A stretch of DNA of 64,000 nt from Rhodoligotrophos sp. CJ14 (GTDB lineage Bacteria; Pseudomonadota; Alphaproteobacteria; Rhizobiales; Im1). The stretch spans positions 1,612,001 to 1,676,000 of the forward strand of contig NZ_CP133319.1 of assembly GCF_038811545.1 (NCBI RefSeq), given 5' to 3'. The notes under the pieces are model-generated. The model searched no databases, was not told the DNA's origin, and worked only from the letters and a program-made list of their open reading frames with translations. This document shows, piece after piece, positions 35,775 to 46,583 of this stretch; the first letter of the stretch is position 1; every line of letters begins with the position of its first letter. The position numbers were made by a program, and so were the translations under genes.

Positions 35775-36713
35775 CTATGTGGCGGCTCTCTGCATGTGCT
35801 GTCGCAATAGTCTCCAGGTCCGGCCGTCTACCGCGGCGAGTCCAGCGCCAATCAAAATCATTCCGAGAGCTTGGTTGTCCTCGAAGGTCTCGCCTAACAT
35901 GGAGACACCAAGCAAGACGGTCGTTACAGGGATGAGAAAGGTGACAAGCAGGAGGTTGGTCGCGCCGGCCGTCGAGAGGATGCGGAAGTAGAGGATATAG
36001 GCGAGCGCCGTCGAAAATAGACCCAAGCTTGCAACGGCTGCGATGACGGTGGGCGATGGTACAGGCAGCGCCCAAGGCTGATCTAGGATGATGACGATTG
36101 GAAGCAGCATCAGGGTTGACGCGGTGACCTGGCCGGTGGCCGTGGCAATCGGAGACACCCCCAAGGCTTTGAATCGCCGTCCGAAAATGCCGGCGAAAGC
36201 ATAAGACAGCGCGGCGACCAGGATGGCGACCTGCGCTAGAATGCTGATGCCGAGCGCTTGAAGCGCCGCTCCTCCGATCATCACGCCAACGCCACAAAAA
36301 CCGATGATCACGCCAGCAAGACGCCCAAACGACATCTTCTCGTCATCGGTGAGGAGATGGGCAAGGAGGACGGTAAATAGCGGCGCCGCTGCATTCAGGA
36401 TCGATGCTATTCCACTGGCCACGTGTGTCTGGCCCCAAATGATCAACACAAACGGCACCACATTGTTCAGAAAGCCCATCCCGAAGAACGCTGTCCAAAC
36501 CTCTCGGCTCTTCGGCAGCCGGGTGCCAATGGCTCTAATCGCAAGGTGGAGGGCCAAAGCGGCAAGCCCGACCCTGAGCAGGGCGACCGTCAGGGGCGGG
36601 AGGTCTTGGAGGGCTATGCTGACAAAGAAAAACGACCCGCCCCACAGGAGAGAAAGCACCAGAAGCAACCCCCATTCAAGTGGGGTCATCGATCGGTTGG
36701 TAAGAGCGGGCAT
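35775..36713 (-). CDS. EamA/RhaT family transporter
   Basis: This 312-residue protein has ten membrane helices in two EamA repeats. The N-terminus WGLLLVLSLLWGGSFFFVSIAL and the segments IWGQTHVASGIASILNAAAPLFTVLLAHLL and TNLLLVTFLIPVTTVLLGVSMLGE are typical. MTPLEW eight codons downstream could be the start. It is not closely similar in its wording to the EamA protein at 13.4 kb. Substrate unknown. Confidence 0.88.
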   Translation of the reverse strand: MPALTNRSMTPLEWGLLLVLSLLWGGSFFFVSIALQDLPPLTVALLRVGLAALALHLAIRAIGTRLPKSREVWTAFFGMGFLNNVVPFVLIIWGQTHVASGIASILNAAAPLFTVLLAHLLTDDEKMSFGRLAGVIIGFCGVGVMIGGAALQALGISILAQVAILVAALSYAFAGIFGRRFKALGVSPIATATGQVTASTLMLLPIVIILDQPWALPVPSPTVIAAVASLGLFSTALAYILYFRILSTAGATNLLLVTFLIPVTTVLLGVSMLGETFEDNQALGMILIGAGLAAVDGRTWRLLRQHMQRAAT

Positions 36714-36832
36714 GGCGATTCCAGATATCTCGCGTGCGCGTTCTTCTCGCAGATTTCGGCATCGGCGCTATCCGGTTTTTGCTCCCAAATTTCCGGCATC
36801 GATCCTGCTGTTCTGCAACGTCGGTACTGGGT

Positions 36833-37621
36833 TCAGGATGCAGAGGCTGTAGCGCCCATAGCCAAATAAGACTGTATGAGCAGGTGGGCGATTTCGCCGA
36901 TGATCACAAGCACCAGCAGCCCGACGATCCATCTCTTGGCCGCCTCTGAAACAGCCAGGCGAGCACCGGCCAAACCTCCAAATAGACTCCCGGCCGCCAT
37001 AACGGCTCCAAGCCGCCAGTCGATGCTGCCTTTGCTCGCAAAAATGACCATGGCGACGAGGGTCGTTGCGAGGAGAATGACGTTTTTGACTGCATTCGCC
37101 TCGACCAGGTGCATGCCGGCAGCGAGGATGAGAACAAGCAAAATGTATGTGGCGCCATCCAGGACGATGAAGCCCAGCCAGATCCCAACAAGCACAAGAA
37201 GCAGCGCCTCTCTATAGCCAAAGTGAGCTGCGCCTTTGTCCGTGTCTTTGATGACACTCTTGAGCTTCGAGAGGATCAGCACGAGCGCTACGAACACCGC
37301 AGCAATGATAAACAGTTTCAAATCGGCATTAGGGATGCGCTCGGCCAGCAAGGCACCGATGATGGTGCCGAACATCGTCGGCAAGCTCGCAAGGATGGCC
37401 AGTCGCCAAGGTATTGCCTTGCGGCGCGACAGGTCGAACGTCGCCGACATCGCGCCGATAAGCACCGGGAGTCGGTTGGTTGCGTTTGCATCGACTGCCG
37501 GCAACCCGAGCCACAGTAGAATGGGCAGAGAGACCGCCGAGCCCGACGACGCCACAGTGTTCAAGAACCCGCAGACTAAGCCCGCTAAAGCGGCCACGGC
37601 AAGCGACAAGACCTCGTCCAC
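36833..37621 (-). CDS. TauE/SafE (TSUP) family transporter
   Basis: This 262-residue protein has about eight membrane helices. VAALAGLVCGFLNTVASSGSAVSLPILLWLGLPAVDANATNRLPVLIGA is the first TSUP repeat with its G-x-x-x-N-T motif, and LIVEANAVKNVILLATTLVAMVIFA-type sequence opens the second. The family moves sulfite, sulfonates or small carboxylates. It is the second TSUP gene in the window and lies between two other exporters. Confidence 0.87.
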   Translation of the reverse strand: MDEVLSLAVAALAGLVCGFLNTVASSGSAVSLPILLWLGLPAVDANATNRLPVLIGAMSATFDLSRRKAIPWRLAILASLPTMFGTIIGALLAERIPNADLKLFIIAAVFVALVLILSKLKSVIKDTDKGAAHFGYREALLLVLVGIWLGFIVLDGATYILLVLILAAGMHLVEANAVKNVILLATTLVAMVIFASKGSIDWRLGAVMAAGSLFGGLAGARLAVSEAAKRWIVGLLVLVIIGEIAHLLIQSYLAMGATASAS

Positions 37622-37695
37622 GGGACGCCTCCCCCTCTTGCTGCGACGATATCATTACCAGATCGGTCGAGGAAGAGAGGGGGCTCGGCGAATTA

Positions 37696-38997
37696 TCAGG
37701 CAAGCGGGCCATTGCCCTTCCGCTGCACACCTGGAACGGCAATCGCGACCACCATGGCTGCGAGGATTGCCGTGGCCGCCAAGACGCTGAGTGGCAGGAT
37801 GAGCGCAATGGCAGCAAGCAGTCCGGCGCCAAAGCCGGACAAGGCCTCGGCTGCCACTTGGAGTGCTTGATTGCTGCCCATGATCTCGCCTTGCTCATCG
37901 TCATCTGCGGCTTGCGACAGCATCGTCGCGCAAGCGGGAAGGCACAAAGCGACGGCGCCGCCTGCGAAGAAAAGCACCGGCCACAGCGGACCTGTGCTGG
38001 TCGGCAAGACGATCAGCGCGAAAAACACGCCGCTCAGCAGGGCGGAGCCAATGGTGACGGTTCGGACAGGTAGACGGGCCGTGAGAAAACCCGTCAAGCC
38101 GAGATTCACAAGCACGATTGGAACGCCGACCCATGCAATGAAATCGGACACTTCGGTGACGTCTAACTTGAAGCCTTGCACGAGATACATGGGATAGGCA
38201 CGGAAGAAGCCGAATATTGCGAGATAGATGAGGAAGTTGGCGATCAGAAACCGCCGAAAGCGGATGTTGGACAACGAGGCAATGAGCCCCGCAAATAAGT
38301 GGCGCACCTGAATCGGGCCAGCAGCTGACAAAGGGTGCCGTGTTTCGCGAAACCACAGCAATGTTGCCACGGTGATACCGACCATCATCAGCAACACGGC
38401 AGAAAACGGTGTCGCATCGTTGAACCAGGGCAGGACAGAGGGATCAGCAAGCTTCCCGCCGAGAAGAGGACCAACGATATAGGCGAGACTGACGCTCATA
38501 TAGATATAGCCAAAGAAGCGGGCGCGCTGCTCCTTCGTGGTCAGATCGGCAATTGCACCCTGCGCGGTAACAATGTTCGCCTCCGCCAAGCCGGCCAGAA
38601 GTGATGCTGCGAGTAGCAGAGGCAGGCTTTGCAGTACCAAGGAAGCGACGATAAGGCCGTAGCAAAGAGTCGTGACCACCAGCGACCAGATGAGAACCGG
38701 CTTTCGGCCGAAACGATCAGAAAGCGCGCCCATCACCGGCGAGCCTAGAAACTGACCGAGAGGATAGAGGGCCAGCAAGACACCCAGCGTCCCGGCTCGA
38801 AAGGCAGAACTCGCATCGCTCGAAAGCATGTTATTACTGTTGTGAATTATCATCGGTGTAAACACCGTAATCATCAGGCTGTACCCGACAAATCCAATGA
38901 ATATCACAATATAGAGGGGGAGAAGTGACGCTAGGACTTGGCTCTGGCTAGAGCGCCATCCAGAAGTGTCTCTGAACCCTGTCGTCATGGTGCTCAC
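37696..38997 (-). CDS. MFS transporter, multidrug efflux type
   Basis: The protein has 433 residues with twelve predicted membrane helices. LYPLGQFLGSPVMGALSDRFGRKPVLIWSLVV is MFS motif A with the G-x-L-S-D-R-F-G-R-K-P core of the tetracycline/multidrug group, and AGLAEANIVTAQGAIADLT corresponds to the helix 4 region. It is likely a proton-coupled drug or metabolite exporter. The neighbouring genes are also exporters. Confidence 0.88.
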   Translation of the reverse strand: MSTMTTGFRDTSGWRSSQSQVLASLLPLYIVIFIGFVGYSLMITVFTPMIIHNSNNMLSSDASSAFRAGTLGVLLALYPLGQFLGSPVMGALSDRFGRKPVLIWSLVVTTLCYGLIVASLVLQSLPLLLAASLLAGLAEANIVTAQGAIADLTTKEQRARFFGYIYMSVSLAYIVGPLLGGKLADPSVLPWFNDATPFSAVLLMMVGITVATLLWFRETRHPLSAAGPIQVRHLFAGLIASLSNIRFRRFLIANFLIYLAIFGFFRAYPMYLVQGFKLDVTEVSDFIAWVGVPIVLVNLGLTGFLTARLPVRTVTIGSALLSGVFFALIVLPTSTGPLWPVLFFAGGAVALCLPACATMLSQAADDDEQGEIMGSNQALQVAAEALSGFGAGLLAAIALILPLSVLAATAILAAMVVAIAVPGVQRKGNGPLA

Positions 38998-39302
38998 CGA
39001 GCTCGCGTCACCGCGCTTGCGCCTGCACGCAAGGGCGTTCTGGCCAAATCGACCCAGCTAGGCAGAGTATAGTGAGGTTTTCAAGATTGTTCGCACTAGC
39101 TCCGTGACAGTTTGCGACCGATAGGCCTGCCTTCCGCGATTGAACGCTGAGCCGATCGGGTCTTGGCCTCGACAACGCCGAACGCGGTCCAGCGGATGCG
39201 CTTGGCCCGGGTCTTGACGTCCGCAGACGGATTCAAGCGACGGCTCCGAATCCGCTATGTTCCACTCCGGAATGTCAGCTGGCGGATCAAGAGCGGGGCC
39301 GA
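38998..39302. other. Intergenic stretch without a gene
   Basis: About 300 bases between the MFS gene and the thermonuclease remnant. Only chance frames are seen. Confidence 0.45.
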
Positions 39303-39567
39303 ATGCACAGGACCATAGCCGGGATGGCAATTGCCTTCGCGTTCGCCTTGCCAGCCCAGGCCGAGGTGCTCTCAGGGCCGCGTCGTTTCCGTGATCGACG
39401 GCGACACGATCATTGTGCTGGACGCCGGCTAGAGGCAGCACAAAGTGCGGCTTTCGGCTGCCGATGCGCCCGAGCGCGGGCAGCCATGGGGCAGCCGCAG
39501 CCGCCAGGTACTCGCCGCCCTCGCATGCTCCGTCTCTGAAGGATTCGCTAGCTCAGCATGGCGGTGA
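39303..39567 (+). pseudogene. Thermonuclease (SNase-like) remnant
   Basis: The signal peptide reads in frame from the ATG (MHRTIAGMAIAFAFALPAQAEVLSG). The nuclease then continues in another frame from 39376 (GRVVSVIDGDTIIVLDAG), meets a TAG at 39430, and goes on as RQHKVRLSAADAPERGQPWG. V-x-D-G-D-T and R-L-x-x-x-D-A-P-E are the SNase active-site motifs. One frameshift, one stop and a missing C-terminus make it a decayed gene. Confidence 0.82.
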
Positions 39568-39772
39568 CAAAAAAGCACTACTCGCAGCCGAAACCATGAA
39601 GCTGAACGAGCTTCTCGAGCGTCTCTGACCAAAGATGATGAGGATGATTAGAACGTCCGCGCTTAGAGCTGAGTCCGTCGAGGCTCGTAGTACGTTGCCC
39701 GCTGACTTACTCCTGTCGTGGCGAGATGCACCCGGTCGCGCTCGGCGCGGCCAGCGGCTTGATCGCTGCGTG

Positions 39773-39943
39773 ATCAATGTCCTGAAGTTCAGGACGATGC
39801 GTGTTGCCGCAGATGGGCCGCGGATAACGCAGGCGACGAGCAATGACCCACGTGTGACGGGCATCGGAACGTTCTTGCGTCGAACGAGCCTTGACGAGCT
39901 GCCTCAACTTTGGAACGTGCTTCGTGGCGAGATGTCCCTCGTG
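39773..39943 (+). pseudogene. Fragment of a bacterial sugar-phosphate transferase (WcaJ/ExoY type)
   Basis: The stretch [15 protein letters not shown] and then [34 protein letters not shown] is the heart of the polyprenyl-phosphate sugar transferase family (K-F-R-T-M, D-E-L-P-Q-L-x-N-V-L-x-G-x-M-S-L-V). The membrane part before it and the G-P-R-P end after it are missing. It stands at the left border of the polysaccharide locus and ends 29 bases before the next gene. Confidence 0.82.
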
Positions 39944-39971
39944 TGTGAACGCGCGTGCATACTGATAGCGA

Positions 39972-41357
39972 GTGAACCAGTTGTCCGAAAAATTAGTACC
40001 CTATGGGCTGATGGCGCTGGTCGTCATCAGCCCGTTGCCATTCGGTGGCAATTTGCCCTGGGCCTGGGCCGTTTACGCCATCATCGCCGCGCTATTGGTC
40101 ATCGCCTACAGCATCGAGACGGCGCGGACGCGAACGGCCTTTCCTGTACCGCTGTCACGCATCGCTGTGCCGGCGATCCTGGTATTGGGGGTCGCAGTCT
40201 GGATCATACTCCAGGCATTCCCGGTTCTGCCGGCCACTTGGGCCAATCCGCTCTGGGCCATTGTACCCGAGGCTTTGGAGGTGCCCGGCCGCGGCACCGT
40301 TTCCATAAACCCGGATGAAACAATGGAAGGGCTGATGCGCCTGCTCACCTATTCCGGTGTCTTCTGGCTCAGCCTGCAGCTTTCACGCGACCGCAGCACC
40401 GGCGAGCGTTTTGTGAAGGTGATCGGGTGGGCCATCGCGGCCTACGCCGCTTATGGTCTTCTGCTTTGGGCCTTCAATTCTGAGACCATACTTTGGTACG
40501 AGAAAGAGGCCTATCAAGGCGATCTGACATCCACATTCGTCAACCGCAACAGCTTCGCGACCTATGTGGGCATGGGCTGCGTGATCCTTCTCATCTTGCT
40601 GATGCGCTGGCTCACTATTGAGTTTGCCGATCGGCAGAACATGCCCTGGAGCAAGCGTTTTGTTCATATCGTCGGCAGCAGCCGGGAACTCGTGCTCTAC
40701 GCACTGCCTCTGCTGATGGTGTTCTGCGCTCTGTTGCTCACCCATTCCCGCGCCGGGTTTGGCGCGACCCTGGTGGCCATGCTCTTGGCATTCGCTTTGT
40801 GGCAATCGCGCCAGCACCGCGGCTTTATCGCGGGAATGATTGGCCTTGCCGTGCTGATGGTGGTCATCGGCTACTGGATTGTGGTCGGTGGTGACGCTCT
40901 GCTTGCTCGTTTTGCCGACGTGAACAGCTCGACGGAAACGCGCATGAATGTCTACATCGCCACGATGCGGGCCATCGGAGATTACGTCTGGACCGGATCC
41001 GGATACGGCACCTTCAACGACATTTTCCCCATGTACCGGGACGAGAGCATCAGCGTGACCGGGGTATGGGATAAAGCGCACAACACCTATCTCGAGCTGT
41101 TGCTTGGACTCGGTATTCCCGGAGCCATCGCGCTCATCGCAGCTGTGCTTTGGCTGGTGGTGCTTTGCGCGGTTGGAGCCTTCAACCGTCGGCGCGGCCG
41201 GCACATGCCGCTCATTGCCTTTGCCGTTTCGGTTTTGGTGGGCTTGCACGCACTGGTGGATTTCAGCCTGCAGATGGCAGGCGTTGCCATCACCTATTCG
41301 GCCCTATTGGGCATCGGCGTCGCCCAATCGTGGTCGACGCGCGAGAAGCATCCATGA
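39972..41357 (+). CDS. O-antigen ligase / polymerase family membrane protein
   Basis: The protein has 461 residues and about eleven to twelve membrane helices. The Wzy_C/O-antigen-ligase domain is recognisable by [22 protein letters not shown] and, in the large outer loop, [18 protein letters not shown] and [19 protein letters not shown], where the H-N-x-x-L-E motif is the family's key signature. The start is a GTG. It polymerises or ligates polysaccharide units on the outer face of the inner membrane. A second polymerase-like gene lies at 50.2 kb. Confidence 0.87.
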   Translation: MNQLSEKLVPYGLMALVVISPLPFGGNLPWAWAVYAIIAALLVIAYSIETARTRTAFPVPLSRIAVPAILVLGVAVWIILQAFPVLPATWANPLWAIVPEALEVPGRGTVSINPDETMEGLMRLLTYSGVFWLSLQLSRDRSTGERFVKVIGWAIAAYAAYGLLLWAFNSETILWYEKEAYQGDLTSTFVNRNSFATYVGMGCVILLILLMRWLTIEFADRQNMPWSKRFVHIVGSSRELVLYALPLLMVFCALLLTHSRAGFGATLVAMLLAFALWQSRQHRGFIAGMIGLAVLMVVIGYWIVVGGDALLARFADVNSSTETRMNVYIATMRAIGDYVWTGSGYGTFNDIFPMYRDESISVTGVWDKAHNTYLELLLGLGIPGAIALIAAVLWLVVLCAVGAFNRRRGRHMPLIAFAVSVLVGLHALVDFSLQMAGVAITYSALLGIGVAQSWSTREKHP

Positions 41358-41672
41358 TGACCTCCGGATTATCGAGCGTGGTCACCACCATCAGCAATGG
41401 GAAGAAGGCACCGCCCGCGGCGCGAATCGCCTGACACGTCCCCACCAAAGCGTTCATGACATCCAAGGGGGAGCCACCCTTGGCTTCTCGTCCGTCAGCT
41501 AAGAAACGATGAAGAAACCAATGCGTAGGCAAATGGGAGCTGAGCAACCGTTGCGCATCTTCGAGGACGCCACGATGCACGTTCCAGAATCGCGCCAACA
41601 CGAGGCCTGAACTAAGCCGCGGCCCCGATTAACGGCAAAATCGCCCATATGACTCGAGAATAGCGGGTTATG

Positions 41673-41748
<76 letters not shown>

Positions 41749-42309
41749 ACATAATCATCGACACCCACGTATCGATATGCCGGGAACGCGCCCGACGGCG
41801 GTTAGATAGCAGCCTGGTCCGCGATCAACAACCCCTATTTTACGCGCCACACTTACGATCTCCTTGCTCGCGGCTGCCTCCCAAACTTCAGTCCTAAAAC
41901 CAGCAATTTTGCCTCAATTTCGACCGCATCGGGCGTGATGATTGTTACGAGCGGCGGGCCGTTAGAACAACCTGAGTCTTTCAATGCAAGGACATGAGGT
42001 TGAAGCACGCTGCTGCGGCGAGCAATTTTCTATTTCGAAAATGGGGTATTTCTTGTATGGAATTTGTGCAGTTGCGAAAAGCCCTGCTGAGACCATCGAG
42101 ATGAGGAGGTTGCCGAGCGCTGATGAGAGTCGCATGCCTTCCTTGTGTTCCGCTACATCCTTCCGACGGTTCTCGTGCCCGCCTTTGGGTGGAACTTAGC
42201 AAGCGCGCGCATCAGAATGTCCCCTTCTAAGCTTCGGACGAGGGCGCTCGAGAACTCCGGGTGCCCTGATCATCTTCAACCTGACGCGCGAGAGCGCAGA
42301 TCTGAAAGC
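41749..42309. other. Stretch between tRNA-Lys and the methyltransferase gene
   Basis: About 560 bases without a credible gene. It contains the upstream region of the tRNA (minus strand). Short frames exist but show no domain. Confidence 0.45.
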
Positions 42310-42999
42310 ATGAAAACGAAAACAAGACTTAAACTCAGCGTTATTAACACGATTCAGAAAACAAGATCGTTGCTTTCCGAAGCAACACCGAAGGAGGCAG
42401 GTTATGCGTTGTCTCTTTACAACGGGGCGGCTTCTTTAGGTATCAACTTGCCTCCGCTGTTCCCCTTTGGGGGTGCTGCCAATTACTCCTTACTCTACAC
42501 AATATTTCGCTGTGTCACGGAACTCAATGTTCAGAACGTGCTCGAGTTAGGAGTAGGCCAATCCAGTCTCCTGTTGCACGCAGTTTCACAAAAGCTATCC
42601 AACTTGTCAGTCACCTCACTAGAGCATGACGCTTCATGGGCTGATTTGATAAGACAAAGAGTCTCGCATGAAGTACAGCACGCACCTCTAGTATCGTCAG
42701 AGGTGCACCGTGTTTCCACCCAAGTCTATGACCACAAACTAGCAACTAGATTTGATATGGTCGTAGTGGATGGTCCCGTGGGGACCAAACGAAATTCACG
42801 ATGGGGAGCGCTCGAAATATTAGACAGCCACCTCAATGACGAGTTCGTAGTAATTTTTGACGACGCAAGTCGGCCTGGGGAAATCGACACTATCAAGGAA
42901 TTCACAGCGAGATCAGATGTCAAAGTGGCATTCATTCACTCTGCAAAGTCACAGTGCATAGTATGTACACCCGCTTTCCATGCTGCGGTGTATTTTTGA
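42310..42999 (+). CDS. SAM-dependent methyltransferase-like protein
   Basis: This 229-residue protein has the Rossmann motif I VQNVLELGVGQSSLLLHA, then VTSLEHDASWADLIRQ (acidic residue after strand 2) and FDMVVVDGPVGTKRNSRWGALEIL, which resembles the class I methyltransferases found in polysaccharide and glycopeptide loci. The frame is open further upstream, but MKTKTRLKLS is the more natural start. Codon use is richer in A/T than in the core genes. It may methylate a sugar, but the acceptor is not known. Confidence 0.72.
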   Translation: MKTKTRLKLSVINTIQKTRSLLSEATPKEAGYALSLYNGAASLGINLPPLFPFGGAANYSLLYTIFRCVTELNVQNVLELGVGQSSLLLHAVSQKLSNLSVTSLEHDASWADLIRQRVSHEVQHAPLVSSEVHRVSTQVYDHKLATRFDMVVVDGPVGTKRNSRWGALEILDSHLNDEFVVIFDDASRPGEIDTIKEFTARSDVKVAFIHSAKSQCIVCTPAFHAAVYF

Positions 43000-43078
43000 C
43001 TAGTGGGGTAAGAGTTCCGTCAGATCGCCAGGCGGAAGAGAGTTCTCCTATGCCGTGCCCATGGAGCTGCGGAGCACC

Positions 43079-44506
43079 ATGCAAAGACACGAACATCGAA
43101 TAATTCCCATCGTTCTAGCAGGTGGCACCGGGACCCGACTCTGGCCAGTATCCCGAGACAGCCTACCCAAGCAGTTTCAACCTCTCAGCAGTGATAAGAC
43201 GCTCTATCAAGAGACGCTTCTGCGGGTGACCGAGCCCAACCTTTTTGCCCGCCCCATCGTGCTGACCCAGCAGGATTTCCGCTTCTTTGCCCGTCGGCAG
43301 GCAAGCGAGATCGGTATCGAAACCACCGTCGTTCTGGAGCCGGTAAGACGCGATTCCGCCCCTGCCCTGCTAGCGGCAGCCTTGATTGCGCAAAGGCTCC
43401 ATGGCGATGATTGCCTGGTTCTGGCAGTGGCCGCCGATCACTTCATGAGCGAGCCCGAGAAATTCCGGGCCACATGCCGCACAGCAGCGCTGGCTGCCGC
43501 CCAAGGCCACATTGTGACCTTCGGAATCGAGCCCAAGGAGCCGCGCACAGGCTACGGTTATATCCGCCCGGGCGCACCGCTTTCAGCCGAGGGCTCCTTT
43601 GCCGTCAGGGCTTTCGTTGAAAAGCCTGACGAAGAAACCGCCCGCGGTTATGTGGCTGAGGGGTATTTCTGGAACTCCGGCAACTTCCTCTTCCCGGCCG
43701 CCTTGCTGATCGCGGAGGCGCGCCGCTTCGAGCCGGCAATGGTGGAAGCCGTTCAGGCTGCGGTCGAGCTTGCCACCGATGATCTCGGTTTCATCAGGCT
43801 GGATGTGAAGGCCTTCCGTGAAGCGACGGCGAAATCCATCGACTATGCGGTCATGGAACGAACCGACAAGGCTGCCGTGGTCGCCGGCCGGTTTCAATGG
43901 TCGGATGTGGGTGCATGGGATGCGCTTTACGAGCTTTCCCCGAGCGATGACGATGGTAATGTGACCCGCGGGCAAGTGGCCCTGCTCGACAGCCGCAACA
44001 GCTTCATTCATTCGGAAGGCCCGCTCGTTTCGGCTATCGGTCTCGATGGCTATTCGGTGGTGGCGACCGAAGATGCCGTGCTGGTTATGCCCACGGAGCG
44101 CGCTCAGGACGTCAAAGGCCTCGTGTCCAATCTCAAGGCTCAGCAGCACAACGCGGCGAGCGAGCACATCAAGGCCCACCGCCCCTGGGGAACCTATCAG
44201 ACGATCTGCCGTGGTGACCGTTTCCACGTGAAGAAAATCGTCGTTGAACCGGGAGCGCGCCTCTCCCTGCAGAAGCACTTCCACCGCGCCGAGCACTGGA
44301 TAGTCGTAAAGGGCACCGCTGAGGTAACCGTTGACGACCGGGTTTTCGAGGTGCACGAGAACCAGTCGACCTATATTCCCTTGAGCGGGGTGCACCGCCT
44401 GGCCAATCCGGGCAAGATCCCGCTCGAGCTGATCGAGGTTCAGACCGGCTCATATCTCGGCGAAGACGACATTGTCCGCCTTGAGGATGCCTACAACAGA
44501 AATTAG
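43079..44506 (+). CDS. manC: Mannose-1-phosphate guanylyltransferase / mannose-6-phosphate isomerase
   Basis: The 475-residue bifunctional enzyme has a nucleotidyltransferase domain (about 1-290) with [28 protein letters not shown] and [27 protein letters not shown] cupin isomerase domain (about 340-470) has [36 protein letters not shown] and the metal histidines. It makes GDP-mannose, the substrate of Gmd encoded next. Two in-frame starts lie 18 and 24 bases upstream; the chosen ATG has GCGGAG before it. Confidence 0.94.
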   Translation: MQRHEHRIIPIVLAGGTGTRLWPVSRDSLPKQFQPLSSDKTLYQETLLRVTEPNLFARPIVLTQQDFRFFARRQASEIGIETTVVLEPVRRDSAPALLAAALIAQRLHGDDCLVLAVAADHFMSEPEKFRATCRTAALAAAQGHIVTFGIEPKEPRTGYGYIRPGAPLSAEGSFAVRAFVEKPDEETARGYVAEGYFWNSGNFLFPAALLIAEARRFEPAMVEAVQAAVELATDDLGFIRLDVKAFREATAKSIDYAVMERTDKAAVVAGRFQWSDVGAWDALYELSPSDDDGNVTRGQVALLDSRNSFIHSEGPLVSAIGLDGYSVVATEDAVLVMPTERAQDVKGLVSNLKAQQHNAASEHIKAHRPWGTYQTICRGDRFHVKKIVVEPGARLSLQKHFHRAEHWIVVKGTAEVTVDDRVFEVHENQSTYIPLSGVHRLANPGKIPLELIEVQTGSYLGEDDIVRLEDAYNRN

Positions 44507-44568
44507 GCATTTTATCATTTTGCCATATTTGCGCGGCAACCCTATCCGGGCAAAATCAGAGAGGGGAC

Positions 44569-45642
44569 ATGGGAACCTTAGAAAAGAAAGTCGCGCTGAT
44601 CACAGGAGCCACCGGGCAGGACGGCGCTTATCTCGCCGAGCTCCTTCTGGATAAGGGCTACGAGGTGCACGGCATCAAGCGCCGCTCGTCGTCCTTCAAT
44701 ACGGGCCGGATCGAGCACCTTTACCAGGACCCGCACACCGAGAATCAGCGCTATTTCCTGCATTATGGCGACATGACCGATGCGACCAACCTAATCCGCA
44801 TCGTGCAGGAAACCCAGCCTGACGAAATCTATAATCTCGCCGCCCAGTCTCATGTGCAGGTAAGCTTTGAGACCGCCGAATATACCGCCAATGCCGATGC
44901 GCTCGGCACCCTGCGACTGCTCGAAGCGATCCGACTTCTAGGGCTTGTCGACAAGACCCGCTTTTACCAGGCTTCCACCTCCGAGCTTTACGGTAAGGTC
45001 CAGGAGGTTCCACAGCGGGAGACGACCCCCTTCTATCCTCGCTCGCCATATGCGGCCGCGAAGCTCTATGCCTATTGGATCGTGGTGAACTATCGCGAGG
45101 CCTATGGCATGCATGCCTCCAATGGGATCCTGTTCAATCACGAGAGTCCGATCCGCGGCGAGACGTTCGTCACCCGCAAGATCACCCGCGCAGTCGCCGC
45201 AATCCATCATCGGCGCCAGGACCGGCTCTATCTTGGCAATCTCGACGCCAAGCGCGACTGGGGTCACGCGCGGGAATATGTGCACGGAATGTGGCTGATG
45301 CTCCAGCAGGACGAGCCCGATGACTATGTGCTCGCAACCGGCGTCACCACCTCGGTGCGTGAATTCGTGCAATGGGCCTTCGAAGAGATTGATGTCCATA
45401 TCGAGTGGCGCGGCCACGGCGTCGACGAGAAAGGCTACGATGCGCGCACGGGCAAGGTGCTCGTCGAGGTGGATCCCCGCTACTTCCGCCCGACGGAAGT
45501 TGATCTTCTGCTGGGCGATCCAACAAAGGCGCGACAGAAGTTAGGCTGGAAGCATAAGACCTCGGCGCGCGAGCTGGCGCGCGAAATGGTCCGCGAAGAC
45601 CTGAAGCTAATGACCGATTCACCAATCATGGTGGACGCATGA
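44569..45642 (+). CDS. gmd: GDP-mannose 4,6-dehydratase
   Basis: This 357-residue short-chain dehydrogenase has the NADP-binding motif [10 protein letters not shown] (13-22) and the specific stretch [21 protein letters not shown]. The active-site region is [30 protein letters not shown] with the Y-x-x-x-K pair, followed by [16 protein letters not shown]. It turns GDP-mannose into GDP-4-keto-6-deoxymannose. GAGAGGGGAC precedes the ATG. The last bases overlap the fcl start. Confidence 0.97.
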   Translation: MGTLEKKVALITGATGQDGAYLAELLLDKGYEVHGIKRRSSSFNTGRIEHLYQDPHTENQRYFLHYGDMTDATNLIRIVQETQPDEIYNLAAQSHVQVSFETAEYTANADALGTLRLLEAIRLLGLVDKTRFYQASTSELYGKVQEVPQRETTPFYPRSPYAAAKLYAYWIVVNYREAYGMHASNGILFNHESPIRGETFVTRKITRAVAAIHHRRQDRLYLGNLDAKRDWGHAREYVHGMWLMLQQDEPDDYVLATGVTTSVREFVQWAFEEIDVHIEWRGHGVDEKGYDARTGKVLVEVDPRYFRPTEVDLLLGDPTKARQKLGWKHKTSARELAREMVREDLKLMTDSPIMVDA

Positions 45643-46583
45643 TCTATGAGTTGAAGGGCAAGCGCGTCTGGGTTGCCGGCCATAGAGGCATGGTCGGCAG
45701 TGCCGTGGTGCGTCGCCTCGCCCGTGAGGAGTGCGAGGTCATCACCGTTGACCGCAGCGAGGTGGACCTGAAGCGCCAGGCCGAAGTTGAGGCCTTCATG
45801 CGCAGTGCCAGACCGCAAGCCGTGGTGATTGCCGCAGCCAAGGTTGGCGGAATTCTAGCCAACGATACTTATCCGGCCGAGTTCCTCTACGACAACCTCA
45901 TGATTGAGGCGAACATCATCCACGCCGCCCATGAGGTTGATGTCGAGAAGCTGCTGTTTCTGGGCTCAAGCTGCATCTATCCCAAGTTTGCCCCACAGCC
46001 CATTCCGGAAGACGCGTTGCTCACCGGTCCGCTTGAGCCGACCAATGAATGGTACGCTATCGCGAAAATCGCAGGCATCAAGCTCGCGCAGGCTTACAGG
46101 AAGCAGCATGGCCGGGACTTCATTTCAGCGATGCCGACCAATCTCTACGGGCCTGGCGACAATTTCGACCTCAATTCAAGCCATGTCTTGCCCGCACTGA
46201 TCCGCAAAGCGCATGATGCCAAGATACGCGGCGATCGTTCAATCACCATCTGGGGCACAGGCACGCCAAGACGCGAGTTTCTTCATGCCGATGATTGCGC
46301 CGACGCGCTCGTCTTTCTCCTCAAGAACTATTCGGGATACGAGCATGTTAATGTCGGCTCAGGTGAGGACATCACGATCCTAGAGCTGGTTAGAACGATC
46401 AACGGAATCGTCGGTTTCAACGGGCAAGTCACGCATGATCTGACGAAGCCCGATGGAACTCCGAGGAAGTTAATGGACTCTTCAAAGTTGCGCTCACTCG
46501 GGTGGTCACCCCAGATGAGCCTCGAATCTGGAATCAAGGAAACTTACGCCAACTTCTGCAGAACTCCAAACGCATATGCCTAG
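45639..46583 (+). CDS. fcl: GDP-L-fucose synthase
   Basis: The 314-residue epimerase/reductase has the nucleotide motif [14 protein letters not shown] at the N-terminus and [22 protein letters not shown]. It also has the signature [37 protein letters not shown], which carries the catalytic Ser-Tyr-Lys residues. It converts the product of Gmd to GDP-L-fucose. With manC and gmd it forms a full route to activated fucose, so fucose (or a derivative) is probably part of the repeat unit. Confidence 0.96.
   Translation: MIYELKGKRVWVAGHRGMVGSAVVRRLAREECEVITVDRSEVDLKRQAEVEAFMRSARPQAVVIAAAKVGGILANDTYPAEFLYDNLMIEANIIHAAHEVDVEKLLFLGSSCIYPKFAPQPIPEDALLTGPLEPTNEWYAIAKIAGIKLAQAYRKQHGRDFISAMPTNLYGPGDNFDLNSSHVLPALIRKAHDAKIRGDRSITIWGTGTPRREFLHADDCADALVFLLKNYSGYEHVNVGSGEDITILELVRTINGIVGFNGQVTHDLTKPDGTPRKLMDSSKLRSLGWSPQMSLESGIKETYANFCRTPNAYA

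Noticed and set aside
39635-40318. Plus-strand frame of 227 codons over the sugar transferase fragment
   Set aside because: Only residues around 47-103 belong to the sugar transferase family; the rest is out-of-frame sequence, partly of the next gene, so it is not a whole protein.
41290-41601. Minus-strand frame (103 codons) beside tRNA-Lys
   Set aside because: Part of it reads like protein, but it overlaps the end of the ligase-like gene and has no ribosome binding site or family. Left as a possible remnant.
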